Of a stretch of 64,000 nucleotides of DNA, positions 27,193 to 37,343 are shown piece by piece (positions within the stretch are counted from its first letter, which is position 1; the number at the start of each line of letters is the position of its first letter). Position numbers and translations under genes: made by a program. Location of the stretch: positions 86,214 through 150,213 of the forward strand of contig JAFWNE010000024.1 of assembly GCA_017510505.1 (NCBI GenBank). Reading direction: 5' to 3'. The stretch is from Crickella sp017510505. GTDB lineage: Bacteria; Bacillota; Clostridia; Peptostreptococcales; Anaerovoracaceae. The notes under the pieces were generated by a model. That model was not told where the DNA came from, searched no databases, and worked only from the letters and a program-made list of their open reading frames with translations.

Positions 27193-28558
27193 GTTCTATA
27201 TCAACAAAGTGGATGATGATTATCATTTTATGGAGCTGGCGCGGGCGTTCCTGCCTGACGATGGCTTTGAGACTATCCCGTACAGCGGAAATCCGATAAA
27301 ATATCTGCCTTCCCCAAATAGCTTTCTGGTGAATGAAAAAGGTTCGGATGACAGGGAAGAAATCAAGAGGGAATTCTATGGACTACTCTCGGATTTAACA
27401 GGAATCAGACCTCCATGGGGAACACTGACGGGAGTAAGACCGCTCAAGCCGGCGCTGACGATATGCGGGGATAGTTCCGTAGAAGAAATGGAACACGTCA
27501 TGAAGGACAGATACCTTATGACAGACGAAAAAGCCTCTCTTATCGCAGATATAGCCGCTTACCAGCTGGCTCATGTCAAAGGTATCCCTTGGGAAAAAGC
27601 GTCGATGTACATAGGCATCCCGTTCTGCCCGACAAGATGCGCATATTGCAGCTTCGCCTCAAACGTGGCACCTGACGCAGAGCATGCTGTCTACCTTGAA
27701 GATCTGCTGAAGGAAACAGCTTATATGGGAAAGTCAGCGGCAGAACACGGTACAGTCCTTGAAAGCATATACATAGGTGGAGGCACTCCTACGACTCTCA
27801 CAGCTTCTCAGCTCGACCGACTGATAAACGGAGTATCGGAAGCATTCGGGATAGATCCTGCGTCTCTCGAGTTCACCGTGGAAGCCGGGAGACCTGACAC
27901 GATAACAAAAGAAAAACTTGATACGCTTAAGAGACTCGGCATATCGCGCATTAGCATAAATCCTCAATCAATGAAGGACAGGACGCTGCAATTGATTGGC
28001 CGCGATCATACGGCAGACGATATCAGAAAAGGGTACAGGCTCGCCAAAGAGACCGGCTTTGATGTAATCAACGCGGATATCATTGCAGGACTTCCTGAAG
28101 AAGATGAGAAGGACTTCACGGATACTCTTTCTGAGATCATTGGGCTGGGAGCGGACAACATCACTATCCATACGCTTTCCGTGAAGAAGGGATCCAGGCT
28201 AAAAGAAAACGATCCCGCATACTACAGAAAAAACGCGGCAACCGTTTCAGCCATGCTCGACATATCACGCGACATGCTGACAGAAGCGGGGTTCAGTCCG
28301 TATTACATATACCGGCAGAAACATCAGATAGGCGCTCTTGAAAACGTCGGCTGGTGCAGACCGGGAAAACACTCCATATACAATATCAGGATAATGGAGG
28401 ACAAGCAGACGATAATAGGGCTCGGAGCCGGAGCCGTCGGGAAGGTTTACTATCCGGATGAAGACAGGCTCGAGCGCATCGCAAATGTTAGCAATTACAA
28501 AATATACAGCGAGAGATTCGACGACATGCTGGCCCGAAAGGACGAGTATTACAGATGA
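27164..28558 (+). CDS. hemZ: HemZ-type coproporphyrinogen III oxidase-like radical SAM protein
   Basis: This 464-residue protein has a family N-terminal domain (RFYINKVDDDYHFMELARAF) and a radical-SAM core beginning with CPTRCAYCSF, a CxxxCxxC cluster motif at about 157-164. YIGGGTPTTL and INPQSM follow, as in HemN-like enzymes. HemZ is named for oxygen-independent coproporphyrinogen oxidation, but many HemN-like proteins do other radical chemistry, including heme handling, so the reaction is uncertain. It starts inside the MBL gene (29-base overlap) with a weak Shine-Dalgarno, suggesting translational coupling. Confidence 0.87.
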   Translation: MKRGQIRLYRFYINKVDDDYHFMELARAFLPDDGFETIPYSGNPIKYLPSPNSFLVNEKGSDDREEIKREFYGLLSDLTGIRPPWGTLTGVRPLKPALTICGDSSVEEMEHVMKDRYLMTDEKASLIADIAAYQLAHVKGIPWEKASMYIGIPFCPTRCAYCSFASNVAPDAEHAVYLEDLLKETAYMGKSAAEHGTVLESIYIGGGTPTTLTASQLDRLINGVSEAFGIDPASLEFTVEAGRPDTITKEKLDTLKRLGISRISINPQSMKDRTLQLIGRDHTADDIRKGYRLAKETGFDVINADIIAGLPEEDEKDFTDTLSEIIGLGADNITIHTLSVKKGSRLKENDPAYYRKNAATVSAMLDISRDMLTEAGFSPYYIYRQKHQIGALENVGWCRPGKHSIYNIRIMEDKQTIIGLGAGAVGKVYYPDEDRLERIANVSNYKIYSERFDDMLARKDEYYR

Positions 28559-28579
28559 TCTCAGGAAAGGACAGCGATA

Positions 28580-29827
28580 ATGGCAATCAAAGCACCTAAA
28601 GGCACAAAAGACATGCTGCCTCAGGACGCGTATAAATGGCAGTTCATCGAAAAGGAATGGGCCGAGATCTGTAAAGAATACGGATTCAAGGAGATAAGGA
28701 CGCCGCTGTTTGAGTCGACCGATCTCTTCAACAGAGGAGTCGGAGACACAACCGACATCGTCCAGAAGGAGATGTATACCTTTGAGGACATGGGCGGACG
28801 CAGCATCTCACTCAAACCTGAAGGAACCGCGTCTGCCGTAAGAGCTTTCATAGAAAGCAATCTCTATGCGGAGACACAGCCTACAAAACTCTTCTACGAT
28901 ACTCCGTGTTACAGATACGAGAAACCTCAGGCCGGGAGACTCAGAGAGTTCCACCAGTTCGGCATCGAGAACTTCGGAACACATTCGATGATGGCAGATG
29001 CAGAGATCATCGCTCTGGGTAACGACTTCCTTGAACGAATGGGCATCGAGGATATCGAGCTTCACATTTCAAGCGTAGGATGCAGAAAATGCAGACCGGT
29101 CTACAGAAAAGCTCTTCAGGACTTCCTGAGACCTAAATATGATTGTCTGTGCGAAACCTGTAAATCCAGATTCGAAAAGAATCCTATGAGAATACTCGAC
29201 TGCAAATCGCCGGAAGATAAGGAAGCCGTAAAGGATGCTCCAAAGATGCTCGATTATCTCTGCGACGAGTGCCGGCAGGACTTCGAAGAACTCAAGACAT
29301 ATCTGGATGCGATGGACATCAGATACACTGTGGATCCGTCGATCGTCAGAGGCCTTGATTATTACACAAAAACCGCATTCGAGTTCATTACAACTAAGAT
29401 CGGAGCTCAGGGCACGGTCTGCGGAGGCGGCAGATACGATCATCTCATTGAAGAAATAGGCGGACCGGACATGCCGGGCGTCGGATTCGGACTCGGCAAG
29501 GAAAGGCTTCTGCTGCTGATGGATGCCTGCGGATTCGATTTCGGAGAAGACAAAGGCCCTCAGATATTCTTAGCATGGATAGGCGACGAAGCCAGGTCAT
29601 ATGCAGTAAAACTGCTGCACGAACTCAGAAACAAGGGAATCAGGGCAGAAATAGACACAAGAGAGCGCAATTTGAAAGGCCAGATGAAATATGCCAATAA
29701 ACTCGGCGCTCAGTATACAGCCGTGATAGGTGATGATGAAGTTGCCAGCGGCGAAATAACACTGAAAAACATGTCAACATCTGAACAGACAAAGGTTAGA
29801 AGGGAGGAACTGGCAGATGCTTTATAA
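28580..29827 (+). CDS. hisS: histidine--tRNA ligase
   Basis: This 415-residue class II synthetase starts with the N-terminal KGTKDMLPQDAYKW. Motif 2 is seen as CYRYEKPQAGRLREFHQFGIENFG. A cysteine-rich insert CRKC ... CLCETCKSRF is common in this family. The histidine-specific GLDYYTKTAFEF and GGRYDHLIEEIGG follow. The C-terminal anticodon-binding domain spans about 325-415. It overlaps aspS by 11 bases, the standard hisS-aspS pair. No T-box leader is seen upstream. Confidence 0.96.
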   Translation: MAIKAPKGTKDMLPQDAYKWQFIEKEWAEICKEYGFKEIRTPLFESTDLFNRGVGDTTDIVQKEMYTFEDMGGRSISLKPEGTASAVRAFIESNLYAETQPTKLFYDTPCYRYEKPQAGRLREFHQFGIENFGTHSMMADAEIIALGNDFLERMGIEDIELHISSVGCRKCRPVYRKALQDFLRPKYDCLCETCKSRFEKNPMRILDCKSPEDKEAVKDAPKMLDYLCDECRQDFEELKTYLDAMDIRYTVDPSIVRGLDYYTKTAFEFITTKIGAQGTVCGGGRYDHLIEEIGGPDMPGVGFGLGKERLLLLMDACGFDFGEDKGPQIFLAWIGDEARSYAVKLLHELRNKGIRAEIDTRERNLKGQMKYANKLGAQYTAVIGDDEVASGEITLKNMSTSEQTKVRREELADAL

Positions 29828-31577
29828 AAGAACACATATGTGCGGCGAACTAAGGCTCTCCGACGAAGGTAAAAATGTCGTACTGAACGGATGGGTATCC
29901 AAGGCAAGAAGCCTCGGAAGCCTGGTTTTCGTGGACATAAGGGACAAGACAGGCATTACACAGGTCACATTCAATGAAGATGTTCCTGCAGAAGTGCTTG
30001 AGAAAGCCAAAAGCCTCAGCCGTGAATACTGCATCGGCGTAAAGGGCGTTGTAAAGGAAAGAAGCTCCAAAAACTCCAACATCCCTACAGGAGACATTGA
30101 AGTATTTGCTGACGATCTGACTATTTATTCGACATCCGAGACTCCTCCGATCTACATAAAGGATGACGACAACGTAAACGATGAGCTGAGGCTCAAGTAC
30201 AGATATCTCGATCTCAGAAAGCAGAAGATGCAGAGAAACCTGACATTCAGGCATAAGATCGTAAAATGCACGCGTGACTATTTCGATGAGCAGGGATTCA
30301 CCGAAGTCGAGACGCCTGTACTCATCAAGCCTACACCGGAAGGCGCCAGGGACTATATCGTGCCAAGCAGGGTACACAACGGATATTTCTATGCTCTGCC
30401 TCAGTCGCCTCAGATGTTCAAGCAGCTTCTGATGGTCGGCGGCACGGACAGATATGTCCAGATCGCAAAATGCTTCAGAGACGAGGACTTAAGAGCTGAC
30501 AGACAGCCTGAATTCACCCAGATCGACCTTGAGATGTCATTTGCTGGCGTAGATGATGTCATCGAAGTACAGGAAGGATTCCTTAAGAGAGTGATGAAGG
30601 AAGTCAAGGGTATCGATATCGAGACTCCGTTCCCAAGACTGTCCTATGACGAGGCAATGGAGAGATACGGCTCTGACAAGCCTGATACCAGATTCGACAT
30701 CGAACTTGTCAAGCTCAACGATCTTTTTGAAGATTGCGGATTCGAACTGTTCACAAAGACTCTTGCAGAAGGCGGAGATATCAGAGGTATCTGCGTACCG
30801 GGCGGTGCTGAAGAATTCTCGCGAAAGAAGATAGACAAGCTCGTCAGCGAAGTAAAGCATTACGGTGCAAAGGGTCTGATTACCATCAAGTATGAAGGCT
30901 CTGAGATCACTTCATCGATCAGCAAGTTCTTCAGTGAAGAAGAGATGAAAGCCATCATGGACAGATTCGGCGCAAAGAGCGGCGACATGGTATTCATCGT
31001 AAGCGACGCTCCAAAGGTCACATATGATTCGCTTGGATTCTTAAGACGCAGGATCGCCGGAATGATGGGACTTCTCGATGATGACCAGTACAACTTCCTC
31101 TGGGTAGTTGATTTCCCGATGTTTGAGAAGGATGAGGACGGCAACCTCAGCGCGATGCACCATCCGTTCACACAGCCTAAGCTCGATGAACTGGACAAGC
31201 TTGATACGGACATACTCGGACTCAAGGCCAATGCTTATGATATCGTTCTCAACGGTGTTGAGCTTGGCGGTGGAAGCGTAAGAATCCATGACAAGGATCT
31301 GCAGGCCCGCATGTTCAAAGTACTCGGTCTTACAGAAGAAGAGTGCCAGATGAAGTTCGGATTCCTGATTGAAGCCTTCAAATACGGAGCACCGCCTCAT
31401 GCAGGACTTGCTTACGGTCTCGACAGACTGGTAATGCTTCTCCTCGGAGAAAAGAGCATCAGAGAGGTCATAGCGTTCCCTAAGAATCAAGCCGCTGAAT
31501 GTCCGGTATGCGAAGCTCCTGCACCTGCGGGCGAAGGCCAGCTGGAAGAACTCGGCATTGAACTCATCAAGGAATAA
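29817..31577 (+). CDS. aspS: aspartate--tRNA ligase
   Basis: This 586-residue bacterial-type class II synthetase has an N-terminal OB-fold anticodon domain (HMCGELRLSDEGKNVVLNGWV), motif 2 FRDEDLRADRQPEFTQIDLEMSF, the bacterial GAD insertion in the middle and motif 3 GLAYGLDRLVMLLLGEKSIREVIAFPK. AGGGAGG upstream of the ATG lies within hisS. The length fits discriminating or non-discriminating enzymes; which form applies cannot be told here. It joins nadD through TAATG. Confidence 0.96.
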   Translation: MLYKRTHMCGELRLSDEGKNVVLNGWVSKARSLGSLVFVDIRDKTGITQVTFNEDVPAEVLEKAKSLSREYCIGVKGVVKERSSKNSNIPTGDIEVFADDLTIYSTSETPPIYIKDDDNVNDELRLKYRYLDLRKQKMQRNLTFRHKIVKCTRDYFDEQGFTEVETPVLIKPTPEGARDYIVPSRVHNGYFYALPQSPQMFKQLLMVGGTDRYVQIAKCFRDEDLRADRQPEFTQIDLEMSFAGVDDVIEVQEGFLKRVMKEVKGIDIETPFPRLSYDEAMERYGSDKPDTRFDIELVKLNDLFEDCGFELFTKTLAEGGDIRGICVPGGAEEFSRKKIDKLVSEVKHYGAKGLITIKYEGSEITSSISKFFSEEEMKAIMDRFGAKSGDMVFIVSDAPKVTYDSLGFLRRRIAGMMGLLDDDQYNFLWVVDFPMFEKDEDGNLSAMHHPFTQPKLDELDKLDTDILGLKANAYDIVLNGVELGGGSVRIHDKDLQARMFKVLGLTEEECQMKFGFLIEAFKYGAPPHAGLAYGLDRLVMLLLGEKSIREVIAFPKNQAAECPVCEAPAPAGEGQLEELGIELIKE

Positions 31578-32182
31578 TGGAAAAACGACACTATGCCATA
31601 TATGGCGGCAGTTTTGACCCCATACATATAGGACATGTTGCTCTTGCCGACAGTGCCGTGAAGGAATGCGGGATCGACAAGCTGATATTCATGCCTGCAT
31701 ATATGTCCCCGTTCAAACTGGATCAGAAGACTACTGACGGCAGGGACAGATGCGGGATGATAGAGAAGATCCTTAAATACAACAAGGCATTCTGCCTGTC
31801 GAGATATGAGCTCAACAAGGGAGGCCCGTCATATACGATCGAGACTCTCAGGCACTGGAGCGGAATGCTCGACGGAAAGCTCAGCTTTGTTCTGGGGTTT
31901 GATTCGGCAGTGCAGGTCGACACCTGGTTTGAAGGCCCGGAGATACTGAGAAACTATCACCTGATAGCAGCAAGACGTCCGGATACAGACACGGATGAAG
32001 GCATGCGGAAAATCGAGTCATTCCGCAGAGAATACGGAGCGGATATCACTGTGCTGGAGATGGAGCCGGTCGATGCGTCATCGACTGAGATCAGAGACTA
32101 TATAAGAGAGGGCAGACCTATCAGCGAACTGGTGCTGCCTGAAGTAGAGGAATACATTATTGAGCATAAACTGTACAGATAA
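31577..32182 (+). CDS. nadD: nicotinate-nucleotide adenylyltransferase
   Basis: This 201-residue enzyme adenylates nicotinate mononucleotide for NAD synthesis. The nucleotidyltransferase motif GGSFDPIHIGHVALA is at about 9-23, and the C-terminal SSTEIRDYIREG is the second family motif. The start overlaps the aspS stop by one base. nadD-yqeK-rsfS is a conserved trio in Firmicutes. Confidence 0.94.
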   Translation: MEKRHYAIYGGSFDPIHIGHVALADSAVKECGIDKLIFMPAYMSPFKLDQKTTDGRDRCGMIEKILKYNKAFCLSRYELNKGGPSYTIETLRHWSGMLDGKLSFVLGFDSAVQVDTWFEGPEILRNYHLIAARRPDTDTDEGMRKIESFRREYGADITVLEMEPVDASSTEIRDYIREGRPISELVLPEVEEYIIEHKLYR

Positions 32183-32744
32183 AGAAGCTCTTGAAAGGTT
32201 CATGAAAGAGAACCTCAAGGAAAGCAGATACAGACACTCGCTCGGCGTCGAGGATATGGCAGTCAGACTAGCTGCAACATGGGGAGCGGATATCGAAAAG
32301 GCGAGATTCGCAGGCAGATATCACGACATAGCCAAGAACTTCGATCAGGAACGCATGGATAGCTGCGTTAGAAAATACGGCTTGCCTGAAGAACTGATCG
32401 GCAACAACGCGCTGGCTCATTCAAAGGTAGCTGCAGCCATCCTTGAGAATGAGTACGGAGTGGATGATGAGGACATCATTAACGCCGTAAGATATCACAC
32501 CACGGGAAGAAGCGGGATGTCGCTGCTTGAAGAACTGATCTTCGTAGCAGACGCAGTGGAAGACAACAGGACTTACAACGATCTGAAGTACTACCAGCAG
32601 CTCGCGGAGACTGACCTGGACAGGGCATGTTTCGAGATCCTCGAATATACGATATGGTACCTCGAATCAAAAGAAAGAAACATACATAAAGACACTATTG
32701 AAGCAAGGGAATGGGTCTGGAAAAAGATAAAAGGAGATAATTGA
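32160..32744 (+). CDS. yqeK: YqeK family HD hydrolase (diadenosine tetraphosphatase)
   Basis: This protein of up to 194 residues has an HD domain: H in RYRHSLGVEDMA, HD in YHDIAKNFD, H in ALAHSKVAA, and later D residues, as in the YqeK group, which cleaves Ap4A symmetrically to ADP. The start is uncertain: TTG at 32160, inside nadD (23-base overlap), keeps the helix that precedes RYxHS in relatives, while ATG at 32202 would drop 14 residues. It meets rsfS in TGATG. The gene order supports the assignment. Confidence 0.87.
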   Translation: MSINCTDKEALERFMKENLKESRYRHSLGVEDMAVRLAATWGADIEKARFAGRYHDIAKNFDQERMDSCVRKYGLPEELIGNNALAHSKVAAAILENEYGVDDEDIINAVRYHTTGRSGMSLLEELIFVADAVEDNRTYNDLKYYQQLAETDLDRACFEILEYTIWYLESKERNIHKDTIEAREWVWKKIKGDN

Positions 32745-33085
32745 TGGAAAGCAAAGAAATCGCAACAATGATAGCTGAAATGCTGAGCAACAAGAAGGCG
32801 AAAGATATCGTAATGATCGATATCGCAGAGAAATCCTCGTTCGCAGATTACTTCGTAATAGCTACGGGTACTTCCGACAGGCAGCTCGGAGCACTCGCAG
32901 ATGAGACTGAAGACAAATTTGCAGAGCTCGGCATAGAACCTAAGAGCAAGGACGGGCGTCCGGACACAGGATGGATATTGATTGACGGCGGAGATGTTAT
33001 TGTAAATCTCTTCACAACAGATACCCGCGATAAATATACGCTCGAAAGGATCTGGAGCGACTGCGAATCCATATTGATTGACTGA
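32744..33085 (+). CDS. rsfS: ribosomal silencing factor RsfS
   Basis: This 113-residue protein binds ribosomal protein uL14 and keeps subunits apart when nutrients are low. SSFADYFVIATGTSDRQ and GWILIDGGDVIVNLF are family motifs. AAAGGAG precedes ATG 32744, chosen over an in-frame TTG 3 bases earlier. It overlaps yqeK by one base. Confidence 0.94.
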   Translation: MESKEIATMIAEMLSNKKAKDIVMIDIAEKSSFADYFVIATGTSDRQLGALADETEDKFAELGIEPKSKDGRPDTGWILIDGGDVIVNLFTTDTRDKYTLERIWSDCESILID

Positions 33086-33103
33086 CCCGGGAGATAGATT
33101 GAG

Positions 33104-35581
33104 ATGAAAGACAGATACAACTTTTCGGAAATTGAAGCAAAGTGGCAGAAGATATGGGCTGAAGAAGGAGCCTTCAAGACTGTCGAGGATGACACAAAAG
33201 AGAAATACTACGTCCTCGAGATGTTCCCTTATCCGTCAGGAAAGCTCCATATGGGCCATGTCAGAAACTATTCCATAGGCGATGTCATAGCGAGATACAA
33301 GAAGATGGCGGGCTACAACGTCCTTCATCCAATGGGCTATGATTCATTCGGTCTGCCTGCGGAAAACGCGGCAATACAGCATAATGCTGAGCCTGCAAAG
33401 TGGACATATGACAATATGGACGAGATGGACAGGCAGCTTGCAAGCATGGGCCTTTCGTATGACTGGGACCGCAGGGTCGCTACATGTACTCCTGAGTATT
33501 ACAGATGGACACAGTGGATATTCATCCAGTTCTACAAGAAAGGTCTCGCATACAAGAAGGACAACCCGGTAAACTGGTGTCCGAGCTGCCAGACCGTACT
33601 TGCCAACGAGCAGGTAGTTGAAGGCAAATGCGAAAGATGCAAGACCGAAGTCACCAAGAAGAATCTGTCGCAGTGGTATCTGAAAATCACGGATTACGCT
33701 GACAGGCTGCTCAGCAATCTGGATAAGCTGGAAGGCTGGCCTGACAAGGTCAAGACCATGCAGCGCAACTGGATCGGTAAGAGCTATGGCGCAAATATCA
33801 ATTTCAGGATCAAGGATTCAGATAAGGTGCTCGAGGTATTCACGACCAGAGCAGACACACTGTTCGGAGCGACTTATATGGTCATGTCGCCGGAACATCC
33901 TTTTGTAAACGAGCTTGTTGCCGGAAGTTCTCAGGAAGCAGAAGTACTGGAGTACCAGGAAAAGGCCCGCCGCATGACGGATATCGAGAGAACTTCTACC
34001 AGCAACGAGAAAACCGGAGTCTTCACAGGCAGATACGCCATCAATCCTGTAAACGATAAAGAGATCCCGATCTATATCTCCGATTATGTACTCATGGGTT
34101 ACGGTACGGGAGCTATCATGGCTGTACCTGCTCATGACCAGAGAGACTTTGATTTTGCGAAAAAGTTTGGCCTGGATATAATCCCGGTAGTAGATCCTGA
34201 AGATCCTTTGATCGATCTTTACGATCTCAAGGAAGCTTTCGTAGCAGAGGGCAAAATGATCAATTCCGGCAGATTCGACGGAATGAACAATAAAGAAGCC
34301 ATCCCGGCAATGATCGAATGGCTGAACGAGCAGGGAATAGGCGACAAGACGGTCAATTTCAGGCTCAGAGACTGGCTCATTTCGAGGCAGAGATACTGGG
34401 GCGCTCCGATCCCTATGATCTGGTGCGATGAGTGCGGATGGGTCCCTGAAAAAGAAGAGAACCTACCTGTGCTTCTGCCGACGGACGTCGAATTCACAGG
34501 AAAAGGTGAATCACCTATCACAACGAGCAAATCGTTCGTTGATACAAAATGTCCTTGCTGCGGAAGACCTGCAAGAAGAGAAGTCGATACCATGGATACA
34601 TTCGTCGATTCTTCATGGTACTTCCTCAGATACTGTGATCCGCATAATGATAAGGCTCCTTTCGACAGAACCAAGGCTGATTACTGGATGGACGTAGATC
34701 AGTATATCGGCGGAGTAGAACACGCTATCCTTCACCTGATGTACGCGAGGTTCTTCCAGATGTTCCTGCATGACATAGGACTGAGCAAAGAAGAAGAACC
34801 TTTCAAAAACCTGCTGACACAGGGAATGGTCATCAAGGACGGCGCCAAGATGAGCAAATCGCTCGGAAATGTCGTAAGTCCAGCCGAGATCCAGGCCAGG
34901 TACGGTTCGGATACGGCAAGGCTGTTCATCCTGTTTGCAGCGCCGCCTGAAAAGGAACTCGACTGGTCTGATGAGGGTGTTGAAGGAAGCTACAGATTCC
35001 TCAACCGTGTCTACAGACTGGTATATGAGTACATCAATGACATAAGAGGCGACAGGGAAGTACCTGAGGGATTTACCGCTAATAACGCTGCGGACAAGTC
35101 GCTCAACTTCATGCTTAATGCAGCCATAAAGAAAGTTACTGAGGATGCGGGAGGAAGATTCAACTTCAACACAGCCATAGCGTCCATCATGGAACTCGTT
35201 AATGAGATGTATAAATACAAGAACGGCGACATCAATCTGCCACTGTTCAACAAAGCGATCGAGACCCTGCTGACACTGCTCGATCCGTTCTCACCGCATA
35301 TAGCGGAAGAACTCTGGAGTCAGCTTGGCCACGAAGACAGACTTTACAACAGAGCGTGGCCTGTCTGCGATGAATCCGCTCTTATCAAGGATGAGGTGCA
35401 GGTCATACTGCAGATAAACGGCAAACTGAAAGATAAACTTATGCTGCCTAATAATTCAGAAAAGGAGGTAGTTGAAGAAACTGCGAGAGCTTCGGAGAGA
35501 TTCAAAGAAGCAACAGACGGACACGAAGTCATCAAGGTCATATATGTACCTAACAAGATTATCAACTTCGTTGTTAAATAG
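33104..35581 (+). CDS. leuS: leucine--tRNA ligase
   Basis: This 825-residue class I synthetase has the HIGH motif PYPSGKLHMGHVRNYSIGDV at about 43-62. A zinc-binding pair WCPSCQTVLANEQV ... CERC comes near 160. The editing domain CP1 (about 220-420) contains TSNEKTGVFTGRYAINPVN. KMSKS is seen as GAKMSKSLGNVVSP near 580, with a C-terminal anticodon domain. The gene lies 18 bases after rsfS and 13 bases before RNase J. No T-box is visible. Confidence 0.96.
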   Translation: MKDRYNFSEIEAKWQKIWAEEGAFKTVEDDTKEKYYVLEMFPYPSGKLHMGHVRNYSIGDVIARYKKMAGYNVLHPMGYDSFGLPAENAAIQHNAEPAKWTYDNMDEMDRQLASMGLSYDWDRRVATCTPEYYRWTQWIFIQFYKKGLAYKKDNPVNWCPSCQTVLANEQVVEGKCERCKTEVTKKNLSQWYLKITDYADRLLSNLDKLEGWPDKVKTMQRNWIGKSYGANINFRIKDSDKVLEVFTTRADTLFGATYMVMSPEHPFVNELVAGSSQEAEVLEYQEKARRMTDIERTSTSNEKTGVFTGRYAINPVNDKEIPIYISDYVLMGYGTGAIMAVPAHDQRDFDFAKKFGLDIIPVVDPEDPLIDLYDLKEAFVAEGKMINSGRFDGMNNKEAIPAMIEWLNEQGIGDKTVNFRLRDWLISRQRYWGAPIPMIWCDECGWVPEKEENLPVLLPTDVEFTGKGESPITTSKSFVDTKCPCCGRPARREVDTMDTFVDSSWYFLRYCDPHNDKAPFDRTKADYWMDVDQYIGGVEHAILHLMYARFFQMFLHDIGLSKEEEPFKNLLTQGMVIKDGAKMSKSLGNVVSPAEIQARYGSDTARLFILFAAPPEKELDWSDEGVEGSYRFLNRVYRLVYEYINDIRGDREVPEGFTANNAADKSLNFMLNAAIKKVTEDAGGRFNFNTAIASIMELVNEMYKYKNGDINLPLFNKAIETLLTLLDPFSPHIAEELWSQLGHEDRLYNRAWPVCDESALIKDEVQVILQINGKLKDKLMLPNNSEKEVVEETARASERFKEATDGHEVIKVIYVPNKIINFVVK

Positions 35582-35594
35582 CAGCTTCACTATT

Positions 35595-37328
35595 ATGGCA
35601 ACTTATAAAGACAAAGGTAAAAGAAGGGCGAAAGCCCCTGCAAAAGCAATAAAAAAGAATAGGGAAAAGATCAGGCCGCCTTTCAGGATCATCCCTCTGG
35701 GGGGAATGAAGGAAATAGGCAAAAACTGCACACTTATAGAGTGCAATGACGAGATACTCATAATCGACTGCGGGCTGGCGTTCCCTGAGTACGAGATGTT
35801 CGGGATCGATATTGTGATACCGGATTTCACATACATCAAGGAGAATATCGAGAAGGTAAAAGGACTTATCGTCACTCACGGACATGAGGACCACATAGGA
35901 GCGATCCCGTATCTGCTCCAGGAAGTAACAGTCCCTGTCTACGCTTCTCCTCTGGCGATGGGATTGATAGAGCACAAGCTTGAAGAGAACTATCTTACAT
36001 GCGAGCAGCATGTGATCAAAGCTGGAGACAGGTTCAAGATAGGAGGCTTCACAGTTGAAGCGATTCAGACGAACCACAGCATCGCCGATTCACTGGCATA
36101 TTCGATAAAGTTCGCCGGAGGACACGTCTTCCATACCGGAGACTTCAAGATCGACTATTCACCGCTCGATGGCAACGTCATAGACCTCAACAGATTCTCC
36201 CAGCTTGGAGATCAGGGAGTAGACGTGCTGCTGTGCGACAGCACAAACGTACTCAGAAGCGGATATACGCCTTCTGAGGCTGTCGTAAGAAGCTCCATAG
36301 ATGAAATATTCGATAATACCGAGAGACGAATCATTATCGCGACATTTGCCTCAAACGTTCACAGGATCAAATACTTCATCGAAGCTTCCATGAAGCATAA
36401 CCGGCGCATTGCCGTTTCCGGAAGGTCCATGGAGAACCTCATGGCTCTTTCAAGGAAACTCGGATATCTTGATGACATCCCTGAGTCCGTATTCGTCGAT
36501 GTAAACGAAACAAAAAATATTGCCGACAACAAGATCACAATAATCACTACGGGAAGTCAGGGCGAGCCTATGAGCGCTTTGACAAGGATGGCCTATGATA
36601 ACCACAAGTCGGTCAAACTCAAGAAGAACGATGTAGTGGTGTTCTCGTCATCACCGATCCCGGGCAACGAGAAGGTGATTTCTCAGGTGGTCAACAGGCT
36701 ATATGAGAAAGAAGTTTCTGTAGTACTCGCGTCCGCCATGGACGTACATGTATCCGGACATGCTTCTTCAGAAGAACTTAAGCTGATACACACTCTGGTA
36801 AGACCTAAGTACTTTGTACCTGCTCACGGTGAATACAGACACCTGGCAGAACACGCAAAGCTTGCGCATTCTCTGGGACAGCCTAACGAGCACATCTTCA
36901 TTATGGCAAACGGCGATTCTCTGCTGGTAAACGAAGGCGGTCCGCGTCTCGAAAAAGGATTTACTTCAGGTGAAGACGTAATGGTAGACGGATACGGAGT
37001 AGGAGATGTCGGAAGCAAGGTCCTGAACGACAGAAAGAAGCTTTCGCAGTCCGGACTTATCACCATATCCGTGGCGCTCGACCGCGCTACCGGGTCACTG
37101 ATGGCCAAGCCTACATTCAACACCAGAGGATTCATCTTCGTCGAAGAACACATGGATCTTATAAACGAGGCGATAAACGTCGTCTACAACACGATAGGAA
37201 AGAGCACATCGGTAGGAGCGCTGGATGAGGCATCGCTTACCAGGGCCATTAAGTCAGATATGAAGACTTTCATATATAAAACGACCAAAAAGAGCCCGAT
37301 GATAATCCCGGTGATACTTTACGTATAG
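35595..37328 (+). CDS. rnj: ribonuclease J
   Basis: This 577-residue metallo-beta-lactamase/beta-CASP nuclease acts as 5' exonuclease and endonuclease in mRNA decay and rRNA maturation. A basic N-terminal tail (1-28) is followed by FRIIPLGGMKEIGKNC, the metal motif THGHEDHIGAIPYL, FHTGDFKIDYSPLDG, the beta-CASP region and the C-terminal PAHGEYRHL. The frame extends back into leuS to 35472, but the conserved protein starts near ATG 35595. No convincing Shine-Dalgarno is present, so initiation probably depends on ribosomes leaving leuS. Confidence 0.92.
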   Translation: MATYKDKGKRRAKAPAKAIKKNREKIRPPFRIIPLGGMKEIGKNCTLIECNDEILIIDCGLAFPEYEMFGIDIVIPDFTYIKENIEKVKGLIVTHGHEDHIGAIPYLLQEVTVPVYASPLAMGLIEHKLEENYLTCEQHVIKAGDRFKIGGFTVEAIQTNHSIADSLAYSIKFAGGHVFHTGDFKIDYSPLDGNVIDLNRFSQLGDQGVDVLLCDSTNVLRSGYTPSEAVVRSSIDEIFDNTERRIIIATFASNVHRIKYFIEASMKHNRRIAVSGRSMENLMALSRKLGYLDDIPESVFVDVNETKNIADNKITIITTGSQGEPMSALTRMAYDNHKSVKLKKNDVVVFSSSPIPGNEKVISQVVNRLYEKEVSVVLASAMDVHVSGHASSEELKLIHTLVRPKYFVPAHGEYRHLAEHAKLAHSLGQPNEHIFIMANGDSLLVNEGGPRLEKGFTSGEDVMVDGYGVGDVGSKVLNDRKKLSQSGLITISVALDRATGSLMAKPTFNTRGFIFVEEHMDLINEAINVVYNTIGKSTSVGALDEASLTRAIKSDMKTFIYKTTKKSPMIIPVILYV

Positions 37329-37343
37329 AGGAGGAAACAGCAT

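Noticed and set aside
28559..33103. T-box leaders upstream of hisS, aspS or leuS
   Set aside because: Gaps before these genes are 21, -11 and 18 bases, too short for a T-box; no specifier or T-box bulge sequence seen.
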